Shown piece after piece: positions 1-9,450 of a stretch of 64,000 nucleotides of DNA. Made by a program: the position numbers and the translations under genes. The stretch lies in contig OX104128.1 of NCBI GenBank assembly GCA_944470555.2, positions 38,299,920-38,363,919 of the forward strand, read 5' to 3'. Each line of letters begins with the position of its first letter. Position 1 is the first letter of the stretch. Source of the DNA: Heterobilharzia americana. Taxonomy: Eukaryota > Platyhelminthes > Trematoda > Strigeidida > Schistosomatidae. Under the pieces are notes generated by a model. That model saw only the letters and a program-made list of their open reading frames with translations, was not told where the DNA came from and did no database searches.

Positions 1-1458
1 CATACTGGACAGACTAAGAAATGTTCTCGATTCAACTGTATTACTGCCGGAACAGGCTGGCTGGCTGTCTTCAGGAAGAACAAATCATCTGTGGATCAAA
101 TTACAACACTACGCTACACATCATCATTGAACACAGCACAGAATGACAGTCAACTCTCTAACTCAAATCCATCGAATTTGAAAACGCCTTCGATCGACGT
201 GTCGATCAAGAAGTAATTTGGCAGCTGCTGCTGCTTCAACACAACACTACACTACACTACACTACGGTTTTAGTGCCACAAACCTCTATCAACCTGATTC
301 AACAGCCACTATATGATGCTATATGATGCTGCATGCCATGTGATTCACAATGGAGAGCTGAGTGATGCCTTAGAAGTGAAGACAGGGGACAGAGTAAGAC
401 AAGGCTGCCGCCTACTACCTACCACCGATGACCTTCCTGATTGTGGTCGACTGTACTCGACTGGAATGGGTCATGCAACAAACTGTGAGGAGTGATAAGA
501 TGGTGATACACTGTTTGAGGGATGAAAATATTCTTGGTGAATTGGATTTTGTGAACGATGATGATTTATATCTAATGTCTTGTTGCACAAACTTAGAGAT
601 GTACAGACGAAAACTAACAAGTTGACAGGAAAGGTAGAGCCGGGAAGATGGGAATTCTTTCAGGTTAACGTAGACAAGACAGAGGTGATGAAGATACCCA
701 GACAACAACAACAAGAAACACCAATCACCACGAACGGAAGGAATCTGAACGAAGTTGTCTTTTTCGCCTACCGAGGCAAGGCAGCATCGTTTCAACTACT
801 GCAGGTGGCATAGGCATAGATGGGGATGTCAAAACCAGGATCGGAAAGGCAGCGAGACAGGCCTACCTCCACTTATCTGAAATAAACAGTGTGGTGATCT
901 ACTGCCCTCAGCATAAAGCATGAACAAGGTGCGGATTTTCAACACTAATGTCAGTCAAGTAAGTCAGTGCTTCTATGTGATGGTTGAGAGACTTGGCGCC
1001 TTACGAAAAGCATTCCCAACAAACTGCGCGCATCATACGTGAACAGCTGCCACCGACACTCACTCAATACTCAAGATCAGATCAGATGGTCAGAATAGTA
1101 AGAATAAGCGAGGAGTAACTGACTCTGGCTGACTGGCTGGCTGGCTAGCTGACAGTGAATCAACCAACAACCCATCGCCCAACAAATATGGAGCAGAAGA
1201 AGGAAGTGGAGGTGGATTGGAGATAGACTGGGAAGACGGTTTGGTGACATCACGCGCCAGGCCATGCCGTCGAGTGGAATCCAAATGGGAGATGACGAGT
1301 TATGCGTTTTAGGGTGATATGAAGCAGATCGTGTGAGGAGGAAATGAAAGGTTGTGGTCAGTCGTGGGGCCATGTTGAAAAGACTGCAGAGAATAGAGTG
1401 AAATGGCGACGTGCTACTGAAGCCCCATGTTTTACTAGGAACCTAAGGGACAAATAAT
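1..1458 (+). mobile_element. RTE-clade (SR2-type) LINE, RT to 3' end, decayed
   Basis: The copy enters from the left edge inside the reverse transcriptase domain and runs to the 3' end of the element. Translation shows pieces of the RTE RT in changing frames: an EVKTG...RQGC segment near 375-410, a degenerate catalytic region (LDFVNDDDLYLMS, near 545-585) where the family has FADD, and then thumb and C-terminal parts. Frameshifts and stops occur throughout, so it is not functional. The 3' UTR carries a short CTGG repeat (about 1125-1150), and the copy ends with the family terminus ending in AGGGACAAATAATA near 1455. The same terminus recurs at about ten places in the window, which fixes the 3' end. 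Antisense frames in this region are shadows. Confidence 0.88.
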
Positions 1459-1796
1459 ATAAGATAAAGGTAAAGAACTGGGTCAAGAGAATTAGGCGCC
1501 CAACTATAGAAAAGAAGAAGGTGTTTCTCATCTTGCGTTCTAGGGAGATACAGTATCTGAGGGAATAGACGTTAGAATCATAGAAGCTTTCCTGTAACTA
1601 AACATGTGTCAGCATCTCATACCGCATCCTAACTTAACCAGTTCAAATTGGATGGATATCTTAATCATACCACCTCTAACTACCTTTCTGAATTAACAAA
1701 CACTTGCTGTAACAAGCAATTCGAAAGGAAGGGCATCCATTCACTTCGTTGAGAATATTCTGAAGAGCTTAGACCTGAAAGGAAGCAAGATTCTTT

Positions 1797-2032
1797 GGTT
1801 ATTCACAGGAGGGCAACCAAATTTAAGTTGTCTAGTCATTTATGCTGACCGAATTCTGTTGATCACTTTGTAATGTTGCCACCAGACTAGGCAGCTTAAC
1901 ATCGCGATGCACTTTGACAGATGTTAGTTGGATAGAGGCAATTGGCAGGAAGCTCTAGACCTAGGCTTCGCGCTTGTTGGCACTCGTCAGCAAGGCGTAT
2001 CTGCAACCGGTAGGGAAATGATGTTCCACCTG
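1797..2032 (-). mobile_element. Family-C hammerhead SINE, minus arm of inverted pair
   Basis: Reverse complement of a unit repeated at 2033-2420 and 22018-22740. Read on the minus strand it has a hammerhead-like segment (1950-1997) followed by the family-C tail, which includes CTGCCTAGTCTGGTG. It lies head to head with the plus-strand unit that starts at 2033. No coding capacity is evident. Confidence 0.7.
1950..1997 (-). ncRNA. Hammerhead ribozyme domain, family C
   Basis: On the minus strand: CTGACGA core (1990-1984), stem II GTGC / GCGC closed by a CAACAA loop, then GAAG (canonical GAAA with one change), a palindromic stem III CCTAGG, and U-C before the predicted cleavage between 1958 and 1957. 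Position 7 of the CUGANGA core tolerates any base, so CUGACGA is acceptable. The G at 15.1 can wobble with U16.1, so activity is uncertain. The fold was made by hand. Confidence 0.6.
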
Positions 2033-2420
2033 AGAGCTTCCTGTCGAGTACCTCCATCCAACTAACATCGATCAGGTTGCATTGAGATACTCAGCTGCCT
2101 AGTCTGGTGACCACACTGAAAAATGACCGATTGAATTCGATCAGCGCATGAGACTAGACAACCTGAAGTTGGTTACCCTCCCGAAACCAATCAGTGTGTC
2201 CTATCCAGTCCGACAGGAAGTCAGTCATGGTCTAAATAGCTCAGTGAAAACTTCGCTGACTTAAACACTGGGTGACGCGGGTTCGAATAGAAGGCGGGAC
2301 GTCAGTTCTGTTGGGGTTACAGATGCGTCTTGCTGACGGTTGGCAACAAGCCCGAAATCTAGGTTCAGGGATTCCTACCGTTTGCTTCTATTTAACTTAC
2401 GTTGAAGCAAAATTCTCACT
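2033..2420 (+). mobile_element. Family-C hammerhead SINE, near-complete unit
   Basis: Starts at the position matching the predicted 3'-side product of hammerhead cleavage (GAGCTTCCTG at 2034). It then runs through the family tail (about 2090-2190), a tRNA-like part with an A-box-like AATAGCTCAGTG (about 2236) and a B box GGGTTCGAAT (2279-2288), and reaches a second hammerhead at 2326-2375. The distance from cleavage site to cleavage site is about 330 bp. This suggests a monomer copied from a self-cleaved RNA. Confidence 0.65.
2326..2375 (+). ncRNA. Degenerate hammerhead domain, family C
   Basis: CTGACGG (2333-2339) in place of CTGACGA, stem II TTGGC / GCCC around CAACAA, GAAA at 2354-2357, and a stem III-like TCTAGGTT. 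The last core base is changed, so it is probably inactive. Confidence 0.5.
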
Positions 2421-2686
2421 GGTGCAATGGATAAACCCTCCACAAACACAGGACACCAAGCTAATACTTCGAGCACTTTTGAAATAATAAATGTATAGAT
2501 AATGTCACACTATCGGTGAATAAAAGTATGCGAATAAGCCTTTTCTGTCGAAGGTAACTCTCACCAAATTGTGAAAATGTTTTGAAAACCTTTATAGCAC
2601 TAACTGGTAGTCAGAAGCAAAAGCTTTTTGTTTACTTAATGTAGTAGTATTCAGCAATAACACACCATCATAAGACACATCTATAG

Positions 2687-2698
2687 ATCAAACCACTG
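2687..2698 (+). repeat. Target-site duplication, left copy
   Basis: ATCAAACCACTG at 2687-2698 recurs at 3809-3820, immediately outside the RTE insertion between them. A 12-bp exact direct repeat is the expected footprint of LINE insertion. Confidence 0.75.
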
Positions 2699-3808
2699 AT
2701 TATATTATTTTTCTCTTGGGTTCCTAGTGGAACATACGGCTTCAATAGCACGTCTCCATTCCACTCTGTTCTCTACAGTCTTTTCAAACTGGCTCCACTA
2801 CTGACCACAAGCTCTCATTTCTTCCTCACACCATATCCTCCATGTCACCCTCACCGCGGACGCCCAACTCACCGTTCCCCCTTGGAATTCCACTCGACGG
2901 CCTGGCCTGTAGCGTGGTGTCCCCAGTCGGCCTTCTCAGTGTATGCCCAATCCATCTCCACTTCCTCCCACTGCATATTTGTTGGGTGATAGGTTTTTGG
3001 TTGGTTCCTCGCCAGGCCAGAGTTTCTTATTGCTTATTCTTTATGGCCAGCCATCTGATCTTCAGTGTCAGCATCGAGTGAGCGTAGGCAGTTGTTGACG
3101 AAAATCTGTAGTTTGTTGGAAAGGCTTTTCATAACGCATCAAGTCTCTGAACCATATAGAAGCACTGACTTGACGTTGGTGTTGAAAATCCGTATCTTGG
3201 GAAACATGGAAATACCTAATTTGGTTGTATTTCAATGAATGCGTTGTACTACATAATCTCAGAGTGATTACAGTTAGATGGCTGTTATAAATTTGATGTT
3301 ATAATTTGTGAATTTTCATGGTTGACCGGATCGTATCAAGTGGCCACTATTGGCATATACGCTGCCACGTGGATGTCTGAATATTCCTTGTGTTTCAATT
3401 CTATATTATTGATGGATGATAGCAAGCAGTTTGAAGTTTTATCCTGGTTAGAATTCCTCAGCCGAATGCACTTGCCTGCCAGTTTTCCCTTGTTAATTGA
3501 TTAAAATCGATCAGTGATGGAAATTATCATTAAACTAATCCATTCGTAATACACTTTTCATGGGTGTTGAGAATCCGTATCTTGTTCACGTTTTATGCTG
3601 AGTGCAGTAGATCTCCACACTGATTTCAGATTATTGGAAGCTGGTCTTGCTTTTCCGATCGTGGTTTTGACATTCTGGTCTGTGCCGCAGCCTGTAGTTA
3701 AAACGATGCTGCCCTGCCTAGGTAGGTGAAATAGACAACTTACTTTAGGTTCCTCCCATTGATGGTGATTGGTGCTTGTTATTCATGCTGTTGTTCGTTG
3801 GGTATCAA
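2699..3808 (-). mobile_element. RTE LINE, 5'-truncated, with nested insertion
   Basis: Minus-strand copy. The 3' terminus is at about 2713 (reading CTTGGGTTCCTAGTGG on the plus strand), and the C-terminal RT region runs to about 3808. It is interrupted at about 3206-3560 by a 350-bp insertion. The RTE sequence GGTGTTGA(A/G)AATCCGTATCTT flanks both sides of the insert, so it looks duplicated by the second insertion. The outer copy is flanked by the exact 12-bp repeats at 2687-2698 and 3809-3820. The open frames at 2842-3081 and 3322-3504 on the plus strand are antisense or non-coding and are also present in the duplicate at 8045-8889. Confidence 0.85.
3206..3560. repeat. Insertion Y inside the RTE copy
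   Basis: Unidentified interspersed sequence flanked by about 20 bp of duplicated RTE sequence. It recurs at 8536-8890, where it continues further (to about 9085), and part of it is found inverted at about 5505-5790. No RT, transposase or pol III box was seen. Confidence 0.6.
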
Positions 3809-3820
3809 ATCAAACCACTG
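3809..3820 (+). repeat. Target-site duplication, right copy
   Basis: Exact 12-bp match to 2687-2698 (ATCAAACCACTG), marking the 5' edge of the minus-strand RTE insertion. Confidence 0.75.
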
Positions 3821-4097
3821 GTTGTATGAAATATCAGAGTTGATCATGGATATTTGAATGCTGTGTGCACTGATCATTCATCTTTGCATGGTAATATATC
3901 TGTCTAACCAGGGACAAGTATATCAGGTATTCCTTCATATCACACCAAAACAACAGCAATAGATTTTGATGGCATGAAATTTACAGAATACTCAGTACAG
4001 CTTTCATATCTGTAAGCGTGACGTCATTCAGAGTAATGCAATAATATGAATCAACTGAGTTTTTGCAGTGGTTGATATTTGCATGTCTGAGGTTTGA

Positions 4098-4265
4098 CTA
4101 ATTGGCTTAAGGAGTTAACGTTCAGGCGGTGGGGCAAGGGTTCGAACCCCGCCCTACCTACCGACGTTTAGACAGTAGGATGGTAGTGTCATTATCTATC
4201 ACATGATAAGTGCGGCGCATTGCCTATGCGGATGGTTGCTGAATATGAGTAAAGCGAAGTGTGTA
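4098..4265 (+). mobile_element. tRNA-derived SINE, family E
   Basis: A tRNA-like block has an A-box-like TTGGCTTAAGGAG and a strong B box GGGTTCGAACCCC (about 4138-4150). A tail resembling 21100-21260 follows. No hammerhead core was seen. It is not a functional tRNA because the anticodon and acceptor arms do not pair. Confidence 0.5.
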
Positions 4266-4507
4266 GAGCCAGTTATTAGTGTATCTGTTGCTTCAATAAG
4301 TGCAGGCTAGTGTGCTAAACCTTATGTAATGTTACAGAACACCAGTCGAGGAAAACTAACAGCATTCTTTTCGATAACTCGTTCTTCTTCAAGTTCAACA
4401 ACATTATAGATATGCTTTCATCTCTATACTCTGAAAATGTTTTATTACATTCTTTTAACCGATTATGTTGCCTAAAATAAGTAACATTTTTCCTCAACCT
4501 ATTTATC

Positions 4508-4945
4508 TTTAAGGTAGCATTCATCACGGACTGACATCATTTAGAAAAAACCTGGGAGCATTCGACAGTTGTTTCATCCTAGTATGGCACTTCTCATCAG
4601 TACGCACCCATGAACCCACACCACCGTGTATAAAACTCATGACTTGCAGCTTTCACAGACAACACCTCAACCACTCACTCACTCACTCACTGCGTCGAAA
4701 TTCAACACTTCACAGTTACTTACTTCTCTCAACTCGTGATATAGCACGACTATCAACCAAGATACTTATTCGCCATACGCTTCACTTCCAACTGGTTGAC
4801 CCCATATGTCACAGATTCTTATTCGAACTTCAAGATATCCATCTCACTGAGGAGATCCCCAGTAGGATGGAGCAGTTGTTGAGTGCTCTCAGGTTTTCAA
4901 TGTTTCTCAAACTGATATCAGTCCATGATAAATACCTAACTGAAA
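4508..4945. repeat. Left arm of a long inverted repeat containing family-B SINE parts
   Basis: This arm holds a minus-strand family-B hammerhead end (4508-4628), a 220-bp unrecognised segment with CACT repeats (4675-4692), and a plus-strand family-B 3' part (about 4845-4945). The block recurs inverted at about 6690-7140. Conceptual translation of the shared middle (4639-4920) matches the other arm residue for residue over about 94 codons, so the middle is almost identical and the duplication is recent. The frame itself is probably not a gene. Confidence 0.75.
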
Positions 4946-4962
4946 ATGTCATTTATTTGATG

Positions 4963-5135
4963 ATAGTTAGTGGTGGAATCTAGAACGCGCATTTCTTCTA
5001 ATTTGGGACTCGTCAGCTAGATGTACATTCATCCCAATGAGTGAGTGGTAGTGAGGCCACTGGAACTCGAACCCAGGGGGAGCCATTCATCAGCCTGCTG
5101 AGCCACGAGAGCCATCTGTTGTGCAACGGATATTG
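4963..5135 (-). mobile_element. Smα-type SINE (family A), decayed
   Basis: Minus-strand unit. The A-box-like TGGCTCAGCAGG and B box GGGTTCGAGTTCC (about 5068-5055) are followed by a hammerhead region at 4972-5025 with an intact CTGACGA core but a mutated stem II partner. This order (pol III boxes, then hammerhead, then TGGATTCCAC-like 3' strand) is the known layout of schistosome Smα elements. Confidence 0.7.
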
Positions 5136-5239
5136 TTTATTGTATATTGGTTTCATGGTTCTTATACTAGACTGGATCGATCTCTTTTCTGGCACATAGG
5201 CTTCCTGGACCGACTGATAAATATTAATGATAAAAATTG

Positions 5240-5430
5240 CCTAGCGAAGGAATCCAAGAGGCATGTTTCGTCCAATTTCGAGCTCGTCATCTTGATGTAT
5301 TTGTCTATCAGTGAGTGATGCTGTCCTCACAAAGACTGGGAGGAAGGTATATTCTACTGACGAGTCCCCAAAAAGACAAAACTCTTATCTTAGATTCCAC
5401 TTCTGGTCACTCTATCATTATTTACAAGAT
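5240..5430. mobile_element. Two Smα-type hammerhead remnants, opposite strands
   Basis: A minus-strand remnant (about 5245-5300) retains the stem II partner GGAC and GAAAC but has ATGACGA in place of CTGACGA. A plus-strand remnant (about 5350-5420) starts near CTGACGAGTCC and continues into TAGATTCCAC. Both are degenerate. Confidence 0.5.
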
Positions 5431-5504
5431 TAAAACTGAAGATAGAAGTTTCTTCGCTTGAACCATCATTCTTTTCTTTTCTATGTAGCATCAATAATTT
5501 TTGA

Positions 5505-5790
5505 CGGAATAATATTACATATCGATTCAATCTTTGCTCTGCATTTTTGATTATTGCATGAAAAAAAAAATCAATACACTTTCAGTGTACTGACTAAATT
5601 AATTTTTTCATTTATTTAATTTACTCGTTTGTTTTTAGATTGTATAATCATCGATTTGTTGCTATCACGAATCATTTTCTCATTTATGTCAAATATATAT
5701 ATTCGTCAGTTAGTTATTCCAGTGAAAAGTACATTACAAATGGATTAGTTTAATGATAATTTTTTCCCACTGATCGATTTTATTCAATGG
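5505..5790. repeat. Inverted copy of repeat Y
   Basis: The reverse complement of this AT-rich stretch matches about 8825-9085, including AAAATCGATCAGTGATGG-like and TACACTGAAAGTGTATTGA-like blocks. It is more diverged than the other duplications here. Confidence 0.6.
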
Positions 5791-5844
5791 ACCAATGAAA
5801 ACTGGATAGTATTGTCACACTATTATGATATATTCAATCATTGA

Positions 5845-6010
5845 GATTCTGGTACACCCAGCTGACTAGTTCTAAATAAGACAAAACTGGCGTCTTGGAT
5901 TTCACTTTTAGCCACCATTTATCAATAATATCAAAATTAAAAATACCGCCAAGACCAAGGTTGATGTATAGAAGCTGATATGTCAATAATGGCTGATCAG
6001 TTCGTTCCAG
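5845..6010 (+). mobile_element. Smα-type SINE 3' part, decayed
   Basis: Hammerhead region at 5849-5902 with CTGACTA in place of CTGACGA and AAGACAAAAC in place of GGACGAAAC, followed by the CTTGGATTTCAC strand and the family tail. Probably inactive. Confidence 0.6.
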
Positions 6011-6149
6011 TCATCGAGAGAGGTTCACAAACTATAACATCAAATACTGTGCTTGGGTAATACCTCAAGTTTCGTATCGATGTTATTGGCTTGTTGATAA
6101 TGAGTCTCAAGTAATCCTTTTGAATATCTGATCAACAAATTACTTATCA

Positions 6150-6378
6150 ATGCATCAGATTCATGGTAAAAGTTAAATATCATTTGACTATCTGAGATAA
6201 CTTGGTCGCACTCATCTGAATCCCGATCTAACTGAATTAGAGAGAAGGAGCATCATATTGATTATCACTTGACTATCTGAGATAGTCATAGTTTGGCAGA
6301 CTAGTATTAATACTGGATGATGATTGAAGGTGAAATGAAAATTTGGACTGCGCCTGGATTCGAACCAGCGACCACTAG
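6150..6378 (-). mobile_element. tRNA-derived SINE family D, minus copy
   Basis: The B box GGTTCGAATCC is read on the minus strand (about 6364-6354), and the family tail lies to its left, including the palindromic GACTATCTGAGATAGTC. It sits head to head with the plus-strand copy starting at 6379. No hammerhead was seen. Confidence 0.65.
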
Positions 6379-6680
6379 GTTTCATTTCACCGTCAATCAT
6401 CACCCATTATACTAATCTCCCAAACTACGGCCATCTCATCTAGTCAAAATGATAATTGATCTGGTGCTCCCTCTCTCTAATTCAGTTCGATTTGAATGGG
6501 AATGAGATGCCCTGACTGATTAGTCAGGGCAAAACCCTTGGTGATTGAAGTGAAATAAAAATGTGATCAGAAGTGGGACCTCATAATTCATTAGACAGAG
6601 GATCGGGCTGGAAACCCAGTGGTCTCTGGTTCGAATCCAGCTGTGGTCCAGATTTTCATTTAACCTTCAATCACCACCCA
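6379..6680 (+). mobile_element. tRNA-derived SINE family D, plus copy
   Basis: Starts in the tail (TTTCATTTCACCGTC), continues into the tRNA-like head (6590-6655) with B box GGTTCGAATCC (about 6628), and re-enters the tail. So it is a head-to-tail join of about one unit. Related copies lie at 9085, 9365, 11860 and 16570. Confidence 0.65.
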
Positions 6681-6689
6681 GTTTAAAAG

Positions 6690-7140
6690 TTAAATATTCT
6701 GAGGTGATATTCATCACGGAGCGATATCAGTTTGAGAAACATTGAAAACCTGAGAGCACTCAACAACTGCTCCATCCTACTGGGGATCTCCTCAGTGAGA
6801 TGGATATCTTGAAGTTCGAATAAGAATCTGTGACATATGGGGTCAACCAGTTGGAAGTGAAGCGTATGGCGAATAAGTATCTTGGTTGATAGTCGTGCTA
6901 TATCACGAGTTGAGAGAAGTAAGTAACTGTGAAGTGTTGAATTTCGACGCAGTGAGTGAGTGAGTGAGTGGTTGAGGTGTTGTCTGTGAAAGCTGCAAGT
7001 CATGAGTTTTATACACGGTGGTGTGGGTTCATGACTGTGTACTACTGAGGAGCCTTATGCTAGGACGAAACAGCTGTCAACATTTCTTCCAGGCTGATGT
7101 CAGTTCATGATGAATACTATCTCAAAATTAAAGTCTCCAT
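6690..7140. repeat. Right arm of the long inverted repeat
   Basis: Inverted match to 4508-4945. It ends with a plus-strand family-B hammerhead (about 7035-7090) that keeps CTGAGGA and GACGAAACAGCTGTC but has a weakened stem II (GCCT). The spacer between the arms is about 1.75 kb and contains Smα-type and family-D SINEs. Confidence 0.75.
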
Positions 7141-7144
7141 TAAC

Positions 7145-8044
7145 CTCAAAACACGTTAAATATTCTGTTTTCTTTAATCGAGTCGATCTTAAAATCTTGT
7201 AAATAAATTCCAAAAATATTTACGGCAAACGTTATTGATTATTTCCCCTTTCCCTATGCGTTTTCCTGTCACAGCTTTTTTTTAATCCACTTACTCGATT
7301 GAACATTCGAAATAATGTACAGCAATCGATAGCTATATGATATAAACAGACTGGTATATCCTACCTGTCCAACCTACAGCAAAATCTTGTCCTCATCTCA
7401 TGTGCATACATGTGTTATAAAGTGTGTGTGTGTCGTTGTGTATGTGAAAGAACAGATGGATTACTATTTGTGTAGGCGTATTATAGATGTGTTCAATGAT
7501 TACTTCAAGTATTTGGAAAATGTTAGATACTTAAATCTAGATTTGGCTTAATACTGCATACAAATATACAAACATACACGTGGCACAACATATTGAACAC
7601 TGTACAATTGATTGAAATAGCTTGATGATTCATACATTATTGAATGGGAAGGCTGAAATAAAAATAAGTAAAGAGGATGATTTAAACAAAACAGTAAACT
7701 TTTCCTATACCAAATCAGGTTTGACGTTAAAAGGTACCATTTTCTTCTAACCTTTTGGTTCATAAAACCAGTTGAATTTTCTAAATATTTTTTTAAAGGT
7801 CAATTATCTGCACTCTCTTCAGTTCATCATTTTCTCGAAATACTTATTTAGACGAGAAAGTTAAACTTCAGAGAAGGCATATTTCAGAGATTCTTCACTA
7901 AATTATCAACAACTAATGCAGCCATGATTCAAAACCGTTACACTCTGCGGTGACGGTTTCGAACCACGCCATTACGTATTCAGTTAATTTGACAAATTAG
8001 TTTTTTTATTGTTTAGCCAGCATTAGGGAAAATTATTATTATTT
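7145..8044. other. No gene recognised
   Basis: AT-rich non-coding sequence with a short TG run near 7420-7435. The minus-strand open frame at 7548-7763 shows no recognisable family. Nothing else is supported here. Confidence 0.4.
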
Positions 8045-8889
8045 TTCCCTCGGGTTCCTAGTGGAACATACGGCTTCAATAGCACGTCTCCATTCCACTC
8101 TGTTCTCTACAGTCTTTTCAAACTGGCTCCACTACTGACCACAAGCTCTCATTTCTTCCTCACACCATATCCTCCATGTCACCCTCACCGCGGACGCCCA
8201 ACTCACCGTTCCCCCTTGGAATTCCACTCGACGGCCTGGCCTGTAGCGTGGTGTCCCCAGTCGGCCTTCTCAGTGTATGCCCAATCCATCTCCACTTCCT
8301 CCCACTGCATATTTGTTGGGTGATAGGTTTTTGGTTGGTTCCTCGCCAGGCCAGAGTTTCTTATTGCTTATTCTTTATGGCCAGCCATCTGATCTTCAGT
8401 GTCAGCATCGAGTGAGCGTAGGCAGTTGTTGACGAAAATCTGTAGTTTGTTGGAAAGGCTTTTCATAACGCATCAAGTCTCTGAACCATATAGAAGCACT
8501 GACTTGACGTTGGTGTTGAAAATCCGTATCTTGGGAAACATGGAAATACCTAATTTGGTTGTATTTCAATGAATGCGTTGTACTACATAATCTCAGAGTG
8601 ATTACAGTTAGATGGCTGTTATAAATTTGATGTTATAATTTGTGAATTTTCATGGTTGACCGGATCGTATCAAGTGGCCACTATTGGCATATACGCTGCC
8701 ACGTGGATGTCTGAATATTCCTTGTGTTTCAATTCTATATTATTGATGGATGATAGCAAGCAGTTTGAAGTTTTATCCTGGTTAGAATTCCTCAGCCGAA
8801 TGCACTTGCCTGCTAGTTTTCCCTTGTTAATTGATTAAAATCGATCAGTGATGGAAATTATCATTAAACTAATCCATTCGTAATGCACT
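8045..8889 (-). mobile_element. Second copy of RTE 3' end plus insertion Y
   Basis: Nearly identical to 2713-3556; by eye I saw only a handful of differences, e.g. at 8812 and 8884. It includes both the minus-strand RTE 3' end (to about 8530) and the Y insertion. After 8890 it diverges from the first copy and continues along Y. So the pair is a recent segmental duplication or gene conversion, not two independent insertions. Confidence 0.8.
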
Positions 8890-9084
8890 TTTCACTGGAA
8901 TAACTTACTGGTGAATATATATTTGGTATAGTTGAGAAAATGATTCCTAACAACAATAAATCGATGAATGTCATTGTACGATAGAAAAACTGTACACTGA
9001 AAGTGTATTGATTATTTATCTTTCATGCAGTGCAAAAATTGAATCGATATGTAATTTTATTCCATCAAAACTAATGAAGTGATT

Positions 9085-9450
9085 GCTGGTTCGAATCTGA
9101 CCTCAGTTCAGATTTTCATTTCACCTTCAATCATCATCCATTATAAATACTAGTCTGCCAAACTACGACTATCTCAGATAGTCAAGTGATAATCCATGCG
9201 ATGCTTCCCCTCTCTAATTCAGTTAGATAGTGATTGGGATGAGAATTCCTGAGAAGTCGGGCAGTCAGTGTGGGTAGGATCGAATGGTAGTAAGCGGGTC
9301 ATGAATTTGTATAATAGTCGAGCAAGACCTTTGATGGTTGAAGTGAAATAAAAATGTGGTCAGCAGTCGGATGTCATAGCTCAATTGATAGAGCATCAGG
9401 TCAGAAACCCAGTGGTATGTGGTTCGAATCCGGCCGCGGTCCAATTGATG
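9085..9450 (+). mobile_element. tRNA-derived SINE family D, joined units
   Basis: Begins with a partial head (B box GGTTCGAATCTGA near 9090), runs through the family tail with CTATCTCAGATAG, and enters a second tRNA-like head at 9370-9445. That head has A box TAGCTCAATTGATAGAGC and B box GGTTCGAATCC. The tandem partial units resemble 6379-6680. Confidence 0.7.

Noticed and set aside
6505..6540. Hammerhead in the family-D tail (CTGATTAGTCAGGGCAAAAC)
   Set aside because: The core does not fit CUGANGA, and the equivalent site at 9250 is unrelated.
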